DNA of 64,000 bases from Mucilaginibacter psychrotolerans (GTDB lineage: Bacteria; Bacteroidota; Bacteroidia; Sphingobacteriales; Sphingobacteriaceae). Position numbers and translations under genes: made by a program. Below, piece after piece: positions 24,036-32,316 of this stretch (position 1 is the first letter of the stretch; every line of letters starts with the position of its first letter). The stretch is from NCBI RefSeq assembly GCF_004519315.1, contig NZ_SOZE01000024.1, forward strand, positions 24,682-88,681, given 5' to 3'. The notes under the pieces are model-generated. The model was not told where the DNA came from. It ran no database searches and was given only the letters and a program-made list of their open reading frames with translations.

Positions 24036-25820
24036 GTGATAAAAAAACTACTATTACTCGCCCTGTACGTGGCCGCATTCTCGGCCTGTAAAAAAGACGG
24101 GCAATCTATGGAGCCATTATCGGCTAAAGATGATGCCGCTTTCCAACAATATGAAGAGCGTTTCCTCGACGATTATTGGAAAGAGAACCCGCAGGCTGCT
24201 ACCGCTGCGGGCTACCATAAATACGATAGCCTGCTAACGATACCGAGCGACGACAGCCGCAAAAAAGCCATCAAATTCTCTAAAGTGCAAATGGATTCGC
24301 TGAGCCGGTTTGAGGTTGGCACGCTGTCTGATGCCAACAAGATAGACCACCGCATGATGCAGAATGAAATGGAAGGCATGCAGTGGAAGCTGGAGCAATT
24401 GCGCGAGTACCAATGGAACCCTGCATCTTACAACGTTATCAGCAGCTTTGCGGTTATGCTTACCGAAAATTACGCACCACTTGAAAAACGCCTGCGCAGC
24501 TTTTACCAGCGCATGAGTTTTGTGCCAGCCTATTATAAAGAAGCCCAAAAGCAGCTTAAGAATCCGGTACAGGAGCTTACCGACCTGGCCATTGACCAAA
24601 ACCTGAACGGCCTTAGCGTGATAGATAAGGATTTTGCCGATTCGCTTAAAAAAACCAGGATACCTGATGCCGAACAGCGGCAGATGTTGGATAGGGCCCG
24701 TATTGCCACAGATGCTATTAAAGCCTACGCAACGTTTTTAAAGGCCATGAAGAACGACAAGCCACGCAGCTTCCGTTTGGGTAAAGAATATTACGAAAAC
24801 AAATTTAAATACGATATACAAGCCGAGGGTACCGCACAGCAAACCTACAACGCAGCCATGGAGCGCAAAAAGTCCTTGCACCGCGAAATGGCCAAAATAA
24901 GCAAAACGCTTTGGCCCAAATACTTCGGTACCAAACCCATGCCCGCCGATTCGTTGGAGATGATAGGGCAGATGATAGATACCTTATCGGCCAAACATGT
25001 TGCGCCCGATGCTTTCCAAGCGGCTATAGAGCAGCAATTGCCTAAGCTAACCGCCTTCATCAAAACTAAGGATTTGCTTACGCTTGACCCAACCAAGCCT
25101 TTAGTGGTACGTAAAGAGCCTGGCTATATGGCTGGCGTGGCTGGTGCATCCATAACTGCGCCCGGGCCATATGATAAAACGGGTAATACCTATTATAACG
25201 TAGGCAGCCTTGCCGGATGGGCACCTGCCCGGGCAGAAAGCTACCTGCGCGAATACAACGACTATATTTTGCAGATACTGAATATACATGAAGCTATACC
25301 GGGGCATTATACGCAACTGGTTTATGCTAATAAATCACCGAGTATGGTCAAATCGGTATTTGGTAACGGTGCCATGATAGAAGGCTGGGCGGTTTATACC
25401 GAGCAGATGATGCTGGATGCCGGCTATGGCGATAACGCACCCGAAATGCGCCTGATGTGGTATAAATGGAACCTGCGTTCGGTTTGCAACGCTATATTAG
25501 ATTACAGCGTCCATGCCAGTGGCATGACTAAAGAGCAAGCTATAAAAATGCTCACCCACGAAGCCTTTCAGCAGCAGGCCGAAGCTGACGGCAAATGGAA
25601 ACGCGTTAGTGTGAGCAGTGTGCAGCTCACCAGTTATTACACCGGCTTTAAAGAAATCACCGAACTGCAGCAAGCCTGGAAAAAGAAGCAAGGCGATAAG
25701 TACCGCTTAAAAGAATTTAACGAGAAATTCCTGGGCTATGGCAGCGCGCCAATCAAGTTGATAAAAGAAGCCATGTTTGCCGTACCAAAAATTGATACGC
25801 AGCCGGGGACGGGGGGATAG
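24036..25820 (+). CDS. DUF885 family putative metallopeptidase, lipoprotein
   Basis: 594 residues from a GTG start at 24036, needed to include the lipoprotein signal (LLLALYVAAFSAC, lipobox FSAC at about residue 18). The fold is helical; the zinc-like motif HEAIPGHYTQL (HExxxGH) is at about residues 420-430 and a downstream acidic GAMIEGWAVYTEQMM carries the third ligand. DUF885 proteins resemble M2/M32 carboxypeptidases. Expected to act on peptides at the cell envelope. Monocistronic. Confidence 0.88.
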   Translation: MIKKLLLLALYVAAFSACKKDGQSMEPLSAKDDAAFQQYEERFLDDYWKENPQAATAAGYHKYDSLLTIPSDDSRKKAIKFSKVQMDSLSRFEVGTLSDANKIDHRMMQNEMEGMQWKLEQLREYQWNPASYNVISSFAVMLTENYAPLEKRLRSFYQRMSFVPAYYKEAQKQLKNPVQELTDLAIDQNLNGLSVIDKDFADSLKKTRIPDAEQRQMLDRARIATDAIKAYATFLKAMKNDKPRSFRLGKEYYENKFKYDIQAEGTAQQTYNAAMERKKSLHREMAKISKTLWPKYFGTKPMPADSLEMIGQMIDTLSAKHVAPDAFQAAIEQQLPKLTAFIKTKDLLTLDPTKPLVVRKEPGYMAGVAGASITAPGPYDKTGNTYYNVGSLAGWAPARAESYLREYNDYILQILNIHEAIPGHYTQLVYANKSPSMVKSVFGNGAMIEGWAVYTEQMMLDAGYGDNAPEMRLMWYKWNLRSVCNAILDYSVHASGMTKEQAIKMLTHEAFQQQAEADGKWKRVSVSSVQLTSYYTGFKEITELQQAWKKKQGDKYRLKEFNEKFLGYGSAPIKLIKEAMFAVPKIDTQPGTGG

Positions 25821-25826
25821 GTTGGA

Positions 25827-25884
25827 TGTGCAGATTTCAGATGTGCAGATGATGGGAAATGTGCAGATTTCAGATGTGCAGATA
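25827..25884. repeat. Intergenic word repeat, GATGTGCAGAT type
   Basis: GATGTGCAGATTTCAGATGT and variants repeat in tandem from shortly after the DUF885 stop. The same words occur on the right of the adjacent TIR element (26081-26100) and, inverted, at about 18170-18205. Confidence 0.65.
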
Positions 25885-26079
25885 AATGTCGTTTACTTAA
25901 GCGATTTCGAAGTGCGCCATAGGTGCAAACGGTCGGTAGCTAATCGATAATCAGCTACTCGCATGCCATAGGTATGCTACATCGCCAGTGTTGTACCTAC
26001 GGCATATAGGTGGTTTTTGCTTGTTTGCTACCGACATTTGGCCCCGATGGGGCCGGGGCTTCCTTAAGTAAACGACATT
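25885..26079. mobile_element. MITE-like 195-bp element with 17-bp perfect terminal inverted repeats
   Basis: Ends AATGTCGTTTACTTAAG (25885-25901) and its exact complement (26063-26079). Inside, GTCGGTAGC (about 25933) and GCTACCGAC (about 26028) form a second inverted pair, and a GGCCCCGATGGGGCC palindrome follows. It carries no gene. It is inserted within a stretch of GATGTGCAGAT words, which continue on both sides. Confidence 0.75.
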
Positions 26080-26152
26080 GATGTGCAGATGTGCAGATGG
26101 AGTTCGGAACTTCGGATGAGGACACTATGCTGATGCTTAGCGTAGCCCCATG

Positions 26153-26215
26153 GCGGCCAAATGTCGGTAGCAAGGTAAGTAGAATGATAATTTGTGCCGT
26201 AGGTACAAAACCTCT
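26153..26215. repeat. Partial inverted copy of the 195-bp element
   Basis: GGCCAAATGTCGGTAGCAA and GTGCCGTAGGTACAA are inverted relatives of the GCTACCGACATTTGGCCCC and TTGTACCTACGGCAT parts of the element on the left; the terminal repeats are missing. Confidence 0.6.
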
Positions 26216-26253
26216 CTGTGTTTTATGTCTGCGAATAAAAAAATTTCTCAACT

Positions 26254-26463
26254 ATGAGCGATATGGATAAGAGCGAAGCTGCCCATTGGATATGGGGCAT
26301 CATCTACTACAACCCCGATGACCCCAAATTTTTTGTGCCCAAGCGTTTTGGCTTGGGCTATACTTTCAATTTTGCCGATAGGCGCACCTGGATACTTTTC
26401 GCGGCGATAGCAGCCATCGCAATCGTCATCAAAGTGATGAAACATAAGGCAGTGAAAGGGTAA
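26254..26463 (+). CDS. DUF5808 domain small membrane protein
   Basis: 69 residues. The N-terminal WIWGIIYYNPDDPKFFVPKR and GLGYTFNFA blocks match DUF5808, normally a short module on membrane proteins. One membrane helix follows (about residues 43-60) and a short basic tail. Function unknown. Confidence 0.8.
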   Translation: MSDMDKSEAAHWIWGIIYYNPDDPKFFVPKRFGLGYTFNFADRRTWILFAAIAAIAIVIKVMKHKAVKG

Positions 26464-26508
26464 GTATTACCAGTTTTCAACTGACGATGCTATTCAAAAG
26501 CTCCCCCT

Positions 26509-27693
26509 TCAGGGGGCTTGGGGGGCTTGGGCTTTCGCCGTCAACCTCGCTACAAACATCGTATCGGCTTTGCGTTCGTAACCTTTCAATACCTGCATCT
26601 CTTCCAGCTTTAGGCCAAGTTGTTTTACCATAAAATCCACGGCATCTTCGTTCTCCGCTTTAAATGCCGAGCAGGTGATGTAGATAATGGGTTTGCCCGG
26701 TTTTAAATGCTTTGTTACGTTGGGGATGATGCTTTGCTGCAGGCGTTTAAAAAAGTCGGCTTTGTGTAGCTCAAACTGGCTGATCATCTCGGGTGTGCGG
26801 CCCCAGGTACCGCTGCCACTGCAGGGCGCATCTAAAATAATCCCGTCGAATTCGTATTGGTATAAAAGCTGCTCGTTGTTCTCGGTAAGGTCCAGCAGTT
26901 TTTTTTGGTATTTGCGCAGGCCCGCCAGTTGGAACCGCTCGTCCAGGTTGGCCAGGATAGATTCGCGGATGTCTGATACCACCAGTTTGATATCGGGCTG
27001 CATGCTGTGCAGCAATAAGGATTTACCGCCAGATGCGGCGCAGGCATCCCACCAGCTATCCCATTTGTTTGGCCTGAAGTAATTGGCGGTTTGTTGCGAC
27101 GAATAATCCTGCACCTCGTACCAATGCTGTTTCTGGAAGATGGTTTCCAGCCTGGTGCCGTTGGGCAGGCTCAGGCAGTTATTGCCCTCATCCTTGAAAA
27201 TAACTCCTGCCTTGTTTAGTTCAGCTTTAACAGCTGCCTCCATGCCCTTGGCCATCCGGATATACAGATCCGGCTGCACGAAAAATGATTTGAGGAAAGC
27301 CTCTTTGTCGATGCCCGCCGATAGCTGCGCGCTCCAGGGGAAAACATCCTCCAGCTTAAAATCGGGGTGGGAAGTTTTTACGATGTTGATTTTCTCATCG
27401 ATGCCGAAACTTATGCAGGCCGCCCATTCGGGCTTAAAGTGCTGTAAAAAAGAATTAGTTTGCGTATTGCAAAGGAACTCGGCTACCATTAGCCTATCCT
27501 CGGTAGGGGCATTATATAGTGCTTTGCCCAGCCGGAAGTAATTGTATATCAGTCGGCCTGCAACCTTGCGGTCGGTGCTGCCCATTTGTTTGTTTTGCCG
27601 GTAAAAGCCGGGGAGGAACTTACCTAAGGGCGTATCTGCCGGATAATCGCCCAGGATGCGTTGAAAGGTTTTTAGCTGGTTTATAGCTTTCAT
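26509..27693 (-). CDS. RsmB/NOP-type RNA m5C methyltransferase
   Basis: 394 residues. SAM-binding region DACAASGGKSLLL at about residues 212-224, catalytic motifs DAPCSGSGTWGR (about 290-301) and ITCSAFKAEN (about 342-351) with the two cysteines used by RsmB/Nop2 enzymes. The N-terminal third resembles the NusB-like/RNA-binding part. It makes 5-methylcytosine in rRNA or tRNA; which site cannot be told. Its ATG overlaps the TGA of the preceding lipoprotein gene (ATGA), so both are translated from one mRNA with guaA. Confidence 0.9.
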   Translation of the reverse strand: MKAINQLKTFQRILGDYPADTPLGKFLPGFYRQNKQMGSTDRKVAGRLIYNYFRLGKALYNAPTEDRLMVAEFLCNTQTNSFLQHFKPEWAACISFGIDEKINIVKTSHPDFKLEDVFPWSAQLSAGIDKEAFLKSFFVQPDLYIRMAKGMEAAVKAELNKAGVIFKDEGNNCLSLPNGTRLETIFQKQHWYEVQDYSSQQTANYFRPNKWDSWWDACAASGGKSLLLHSMQPDIKLVVSDIRESILANLDERFQLAGLRKYQKKLLDLTENNEQLLYQYEFDGIILDAPCSGSGTWGRTPEMISQFELHKADFFKRLQQSIIPNVTKHLKPGKPIIYITCSAFKAENEDAVDFMVKQLGLKLEEMQVLKGYERKADTMFVARLTAKAQAPQAP

Positions 27694-28943
27694 TGCACGG
27701 GTTTAAGTTCAAAGTCCTGGTAGCGCAGGATATCTACATGCGTGTTTACCCAACCCAGCCCGGGTTTCTTCTCAAAATGGAAGCTGTTGTGCAGCCCGAT
27801 GAAATCATTTTGCTCTACGCGGCGGTAGCTGTCATCCTCGCGGGCCATCAGCTGCGCAAAGTAAAGCCCCTCGTCGAAGCCTTTAATGGCAAAATCGGTT
27901 GGGTCGGTATGGTAGGCCCTGCGGTAGATGCGTATAAAGGTATTCACCTCCGGCGATTTGTAATCTATGTTATCCGTACTGGTGATATGCGTCTTCAGGC
28001 GTTGCAGCAGGTTAGCCTTCAAAAAGGCGAATTTCTCCCAGTTGGGGTGACCAAAAAGCGTAACCGGGAATTTCCTGGATAGAGTATCTAAGGATTTTAA
28101 TGTCACCATTAGAAAAGCTTGCTTTGTTGAGGGCACCAGGAAAACATTCTCCACCTTATTGTTCAATTGAGCCACCAGCGGCGTTAGGTTGCCACGCACT
28201 ACAGTGAATGGTACAACTTGTATCTTACGCTTGCTTAAACTATCAATGGTGCGTTTAAAGGGGGCTGTATATAGCTTTTCATCGCTGAAACCCGAGTTGA
28301 GAATGAACACCTTCTTAGGCCTAAGCTTGTTGACGGTGTAAGTAGCTGCGCCTTTGGCATGATACTCCAGCGGCGGGGTCATGGTAACGATGTTCTGGTT
28401 ATTGAACAGCGTAGGCGAAGCCGGCGACAGCGGTGACACAATTGGCTTGCGCGAATAGTTGAACATCGATGCAAAAATCCTGATATCCTCGGGGAAGATA
28501 GGGCCCACAATAAGGTCGCCGTTTTTTACCTGCGGATTCTGTGCCAGGCTGTGTATGGCGGCATCGTCTTTACTATCAAAAACTTGTAGTTTAAAGTTGG
28601 CGCCCTGCCCTGCAACAGAATCCAGGGCCAGTTTAAAGCCCTGGTAATACTCTGCCGACATGTTGGCCTTGCTTAATGCTGCCGCGCTGTAGCTTTGGCC
28701 AGGCACAAGCTTATCAAGCCCCAAAGGCAAAATAAGCGATACCACCGAGAATTTAGGCTCGGGCGGCTTAACAGGCGGTGGTATCGGCTTTTCGGGCTTT
28801 GCTACGGGTGCTGTTGGTACAGGTTTGGCAGCAACGGGTACAGTACGCACTTTAGGCGAGCATGCGCCCACCACCAATGCTAATACAAGTATGAACCACT
28901 TATTCCCACTCAATAGTGGCCGGTGGTTTCGAACTGATGTCAT
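27690..28943 (-). CDS. Periplasmic-binding-protein-type-1-like lipoprotein
   Basis: 417 residues from ATG 28943, which overlaps guaA by 44 bases; a TTG at 28913 would cut the overlap to 14 bases and still leave a signal. Lipobox LVVGAC then a Pro/Ala/Val-rich linker (about residues 30-60) and a PBP1 fold: SAEYYQGFKLALDSVAGQG, IVGPIFPEDIRIF, KPIVSPLSPASPT, and VFILNSGFSDEKLYT. Such proteins bind amino acids or serve as envelope assembly sensors. No ABC permease genes are adjacent, so transport is doubtful. Confidence 0.8.
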   Translation of the reverse strand: MTSVRNHRPLLSGNKWFILVLALVVGACSPKVRTVPVAAKPVPTAPVAKPEKPIPPPVKPPEPKFSVVSLILPLGLDKLVPGQSYSAAALSKANMSAEYYQGFKLALDSVAGQGANFKLQVFDSKDDAAIHSLAQNPQVKNGDLIVGPIFPEDIRIFASMFNYSRKPIVSPLSPASPTLFNNQNIVTMTPPLEYHAKGAATYTVNKLRPKKVFILNSGFSDEKLYTAPFKRTIDSLSKRKIQVVPFTVVRGNLTPLVAQLNNKVENVFLVPSTKQAFLMVTLKSLDTLSRKFPVTLFGHPNWEKFAFLKANLLQRLKTHITSTDNIDYKSPEVNTFIRIYRRAYHTDPTDFAIKGFDEGLYFAQLMAREDDSYRRVEQNDFIGLHNSFHFEKKPGLGWVNTHVDILRYQDFELKPVQ

Positions 28944-30435
28944 ATACTACCCGGTTAATTCCTTTTACGTTGTTGATGATCTCGTTAGAGATTTTGGCCA
29001 GCAGGCTATACGGCAAGTGGCACCAATCGGCCGTCATCCCGTCTAACGATTCTACCGCGCGGAGGCAAATTACGTTCTCGTAAGTGCGCTCATCGCCCAT
29101 AACACCTACCGATTGTACCGGTAAGTAAATAGCGCCTGCCTGCCAAACCTTATCGTAAACACCTGCACTGCGCAAATTGTTGATATAAATCGCATCGGCC
29201 TGTTGTAAAATATCAACTTTCTCGGGTGTAATGTCGCCTAATATCCTGATAGCCAGGCCGGGACCCGGGAAAGGGTGGCGGCCAAGAATATTCGGGTCGA
29301 TGCCTAAAGCGGCACCTACGCGGCGCACTTCGTCTTTAAACAAAGTGTTCAAAGGCTCAACTACCTTCAGTTTCATAAAATCGGGCAAGCCGCCAACGTT
29401 ATGGTGCGATTTGATGGTGGCCGATGGCCCCTTCACCGAAACCGATTCGATAACATCCGGGTAAATGGTACCCTGGCCTAGCCAGCTTACGCCTTGTACT
29501 TCGTGCGCGGCATCATCAAATACTTCAATGAACACGCGGCCGATGGCTTTACGTTTCTTTTCCGGGTCGGTAAGGCCGGCCAGCGCATCGTAAAAACGCT
29601 GCTTGGCATCTATGCCTTTTATGTTGAGGCCCATGTGCTGGTACGAATCCAATACAGATTGGTATTCGTCTTTACGCAGCAGGCCGTTATCTACAAATAT
29701 ACAATGCAGGTTAGCGCCAATGGCCTGGTGCAGCAATACCGCCGCAACCGACGAATCTACACCGCCTGATAAGCCTAGTACAACTTTATCATCACCCAGC
29801 TTAGCTTTCAGTTCGGCAATAGTGGTTTCTATGAACGAATCGGGCGTCCAGTCCTGGCTGCATCCGCAAATGTCAACCAAAAAGTTCTGCAGCAATTGCT
29901 TGCCGTCTGTACTATGCGTAACCTCCGGGTGAAACTGGATAGCATAGGTTTGCGTTCCGGTGATCTGATAAGCCGCAACCTCAACACTATCGGTACTGGC
30001 AATAATCTCAAAATTATCTGCTATGCGGGCAATCGTGTCCCCGTGCGACATCCACACCTGTGAACCTTTAAGCACATCTTTAAAAAGCGGGTTGCCTTCT
30101 TTAATGTAATCCAAATTGGCACGGCCATATTCGCGCGTGCTGGAGGCCAAAACCTCGCCGCCATGGAAATGGGCAATGTATTGTGCACCGTAGCAAACGC
30201 CCAAAATAGGCAGGGTGGTATGGTGTTTTACGAAATCGAAATGAGGCGCATCTTCCTGGCGTACAGAGTACGGACTGCCCGAAAGGATGATGCCTTGTAC
30301 ACTTTCGTCTATTACAGGAACTTTATTGAATGGGTGAATCTCGCAGTAGATGTTGAGTTCCCTGACACGGCGCGCGATAAGCTGGGTAAACTGCGAACCG
30401 AAGTCAAGAATGAGGATTTTTTCTTGCATGGGCAA
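28900..30435 (-). CDS. guaA: GMP synthase (glutamine-hydrolysing)
   Basis: 511 residues, the usual length. N-terminal class I glutamine amidotransferase with nucleophile GVCYGAQ (about residue 79-85) and FHPEVTHS; central ATP-pyrophosphatase P-loop LGLSGGVDSSVAA (about 218-230); C-terminal dimerisation domain ending KPPATIEWE, the canonical terminus. Converts XMP to GMP using glutamine and ATP. The start is one of two closely spaced ATGs (30435 or 30429). First gene of a three-gene minus-strand operon with tight overlaps. Confidence 0.97.
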   Translation of the reverse strand: MPMQEKILILDFGSQFTQLIARRVRELNIYCEIHPFNKVPVIDESVQGIILSGSPYSVRQEDAPHFDFVKHHTTLPILGVCYGAQYIAHFHGGEVLASSTREYGRANLDYIKEGNPLFKDVLKGSQVWMSHGDTIARIADNFEIIASTDSVEVAAYQITGTQTYAIQFHPEVTHSTDGKQLLQNFLVDICGCSQDWTPDSFIETTIAELKAKLGDDKVVLGLSGGVDSSVAAVLLHQAIGANLHCIFVDNGLLRKDEYQSVLDSYQHMGLNIKGIDAKQRFYDALAGLTDPEKKRKAIGRVFIEVFDDAAHEVQGVSWLGQGTIYPDVIESVSVKGPSATIKSHHNVGGLPDFMKLKVVEPLNTLFKDEVRRVGAALGIDPNILGRHPFPGPGLAIRILGDITPEKVDILQQADAIYINNLRSAGVYDKVWQAGAIYLPVQSVGVMGDERTYENVICLRAVESLDGMTADWCHLPYSLLAKISNEIINNVKGINRVVYDISSKPPATIEWE

Positions 30436-30822
30436 AGATAGGTTTTTACGGGGAATTTCGGAATTCGGATGTTCGATTTCGGATTTTTTAGGATGGATGG
30501 TTACCAGGCTTATTTTTCGAATATTGATTACTTAATACTTATTTGGATTTTTGCGTCTTTTACCACAATGAGCAGTCGGTAATTTAGTCAAGATGTAGTG
30601 AATCAACAGATAAATAATTTGGGCGATGCCTGCGGCCCGGGCTTTCCGTTTCAACTCCTCATTCCGCGTCGCTGATAGAAGCGACGCTGCATTCCGGGGT
30701 TTCCACTGCAATCCCTATCGCTTGCCATGTGGTGGGTTGGTTGCCGTGTTACATAGCAACCAGGGTATGGGTTTAATTACGAAATCGGCACTAATTATTC
30801 TAGCGGTGAAAGATTTCCTGCA
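30436..30822. other. Intergenic region upstream of guaA
   Basis: Left part (30445-30600) is AT-rich with no recognised gene. The right part holds the hairpin element at 30622-30728. No riboswitch was recognised. Confidence 0.5.
30622..30728. repeat. Hairpin element with constant flanks (CGGGCTTTCCG / TTTCCACTGCAATCCC)
   Basis: A perfect 8-bp hairpin GCGTCGCT-gataga-AGCGACGC (30666-30687) sits between left text GGCCCGGGCTTTCCGTTTCAA and right text GGGGTTTCCACTGCAATCCC. From memory, elements of this form, with variable hairpins in a constant frame, are scattered through Bacteroidota genomes. I cannot name a described family. Confidence 0.5.
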
Positions 30823-31014
30823 TTAAAATTCAGCAATGTTCCGTTCCCACTCATCTCTCATCTTCTTTTGAATAACTAAAGCGTCTTCCAGGAAAGGCAT
30901 AATCCCATTATATTTTTTTGCATCAAAGCCGCCCTTAGATTTTTTTTGAAAGAATTTTTTCTCTATTTTAGAGATATCTTCTTTGGTGGCACCTTCTTTC
31001 AATACTAATACCAT
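30823..31014 (-). CDS. Small lysine-rich protein, possible orphan antitoxin
   Basis: 63 residues, very lysine-rich and charged: VLKEGATKEDISKIEKKFFQ, FDAKKYNG and IQKKMRDEWERNI. No signal or membrane segment. Similar small proteins stand beside toxin genes in other Bacteroidota and cyanobacteria (recollection, not checked), but no toxin gene lies next to it here. Start at the ATG 31014. Confidence 0.6.
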   Translation of the reverse strand: MVLVLKEGATKEDISKIEKKFFQKKSKGGFDAKKYNGIMPFLEDALVIQKKMRDEWERNIAEF

Positions 31015-31107
31015 AACAGCTTTATTGATAAATAAATTTAACTAAAATTTTGCTTTAAATCATGTCCTTGTATCTTGATGTAAATTCTCTTATATAATTT
31101 GCGGGGC

Positions 31108-31650
31108 ATGAGATTAGCAAATTCAAACGACATTCCTACTTTACAGCGGCTGATTGCTCTCTCGGTACGTGGGTTAAGCAAAGGCTACTATACCGATGCG
31201 CAGATAGAAAGCGCCATCAAATACATTTTTGGGGTGGATAGCCAATTGCTGGTAGATGGCACCTATTATCTTACTGAAAAGGACGGGGTAATCACCGGTT
31301 GTGGCGGCTGGAGCAAACGTAACACCCTCTACGGCGGCGACCAACACAAAGCCATAGAAGACCCCTTGCTCGACCCACTGAAGGATGCCGCCCGCATCCG
31401 CGCATTCTTTGTTCACCCCGATTATGCCCGGCAGGGGATAGGCCGCCAATTAATCAATACCTGCGAAGCCGCTGCGCAAGCCAACGGATTTAATACCATG
31501 GAACTTGGCGCAACCTTGCCCGGCGTGCCGCTGTATGAGGCCCTGGGCTATACTGCTGTTGAGCGCATTGTTGCACCCTTGCCCGATGGCGAGGTGCTGG
31601 GGATTGTACGGATGAGGAAGGTTACATTAAAGTTGGGGATAACGAGATAA
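31108..31650 (+). CDS. GNAT family N-acetyltransferase
   Basis: 180 residues from ATG 31108 (a TTG three codons upstream is less likely). The acetyl-CoA-binding motif A is AFFVHPDYARQGIGRQLI (Q/RxxGxG/A at about residues 106-113), with AAAQANGFNTMELGATLPG and YEALGYTAVE after it. Substrate unknown. A TATAATTTG sequence directly before the start is a near-match to the -7 element. Monocistronic; followed by a perfect palindrome. Confidence 0.88.
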   Translation: MRLANSNDIPTLQRLIALSVRGLSKGYYTDAQIESAIKYIFGVDSQLLVDGTYYLTEKDGVITGCGGWSKRNTLYGGDQHKAIEDPLLDPLKDAARIRAFFVHPDYARQGIGRQLINTCEAAAQANGFNTMELGATLPGVPLYEALGYTAVERIVAPLPDGEVLGIVRMRKVTLKLGITR

Positions 31651-31681
31651 GATGAAACCAAAATAGTAAGCAATCCCACTC

Positions 31682-31713
31682 TCATTGCCGTTGACTTAAG
31701 TCAACGGCAATGA
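31682..31713. repeat. Perfect 32-bp palindrome, ATTGCCG family
   Basis: TCATTGCCGTTGACTT followed by its exact complement, then AGGTGGCG. Same family as the hairpins at 39639, 39789 and the 60969 tandem array: conserved CATTGCCG/CGGCAATG ends with a different but fully paired centre. It lies between convergent genes and may also terminate transcription. Confidence 0.8.
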
Positions 31714-31760
31714 AGGTGGCGTAGCCATATAATAGCATCGAAATTATAATTGCAAAACGC

Positions 31761-32165
31761 TTACTCCTCACCCATCCCCACCGGCACCGAATGCAGGGCC
31801 ACCCTGTTCCCTTCGCTATCGATGAATACGGCCATAAAACCGTACTCGGGCGATATTTCTGTTTTGGGTACGATGATTTTGCCGCCTGCAGCTTCAATTT
31901 TATCCAGGGTTATCTGCACATCGGGGTTGGCGTTGAGGTAAACTACCGGGCCGCTTTCAGTTGATGGTTTATAGAAATCGCCACTTTTGCAAATGGCACC
32001 GCCTACATGCTCCATCGGGTTTTCTATTGGGAACATCCGCATCTCGAAGCCAGGCATCTCCATCGGTATCATCTCAATATCGAAGATGGTTTCGTAAAAC
32101 TTTTGGGCGCGGCTGATATCCTCTGCGGGGATTTCGAACCAGCTGATTGCATTTTTGAATATCAT
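31761..32165 (-). CDS. VOC family protein (glyoxalase/bleomycin-resistance fold)
   Basis: 134 residues. Two beta-alpha-beta-beta-beta modules are visible: ISWFEIPAEDISRAQKFYET with the typical first-metal-ligand region, and GPVVYLNANPDVQITLDKIE followed by GGKIIVPKTEISPEYGFMAVFIDSEGN. Members are metal-dependent dioxygenases, isomerases or binding proteins; this short form is probably a YP-type hypothetical. No partner gene. Confidence 0.85.
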   Translation of the reverse strand: MIFKNAISWFEIPAEDISRAQKFYETIFDIEMIPMEMPGFEMRMFPIENPMEHVGGAICKSGDFYKPSTESGPVVYLNANPDVQITLDKIEAAGGKIIVPKTEISPEYGFMAVFIDSEGNRVALHSVPVGMGEE

Positions 32166-32227
32166 GATTTGTTTAGTTTTGGTACTATAAATTTAGCGGA
32201 TAATTCCGGGATAATCCAAATGCTTTT

Positions 32228-32314
32228 CAGTTTGCGGTGTGCAGTAGGCAGCTTACTAGTGTATGCAGTTTTAAATTTTTAACTGTGAACTGCCTACCGC
32301 AAACTGCCAACTGG
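32228..32314. repeat. Intergenic word repeat, CAGTTTGC / GCAAACTG type
   Basis: CAGTTTGCGGTGTGCAGTAGGC on the left pairs with CTGCCTACCGCAAACTG on the right, a hairpin that ends at the stop of the next gene. Words are shared with 42181-42320. Confidence 0.65.
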
Positions 32315-32316
32315 TT

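Noticed and set aside
25997..26251. 84-codon minus-strand ORF in the MITE-like region
   Set aside because: Crosses the end of the 195-bp element and the partial copy; no protein features.
30436..30621. Riboswitch upstream of guaA
   Set aside because: No conserved purine-riboswitch core (three-way junction motifs) was recognised.
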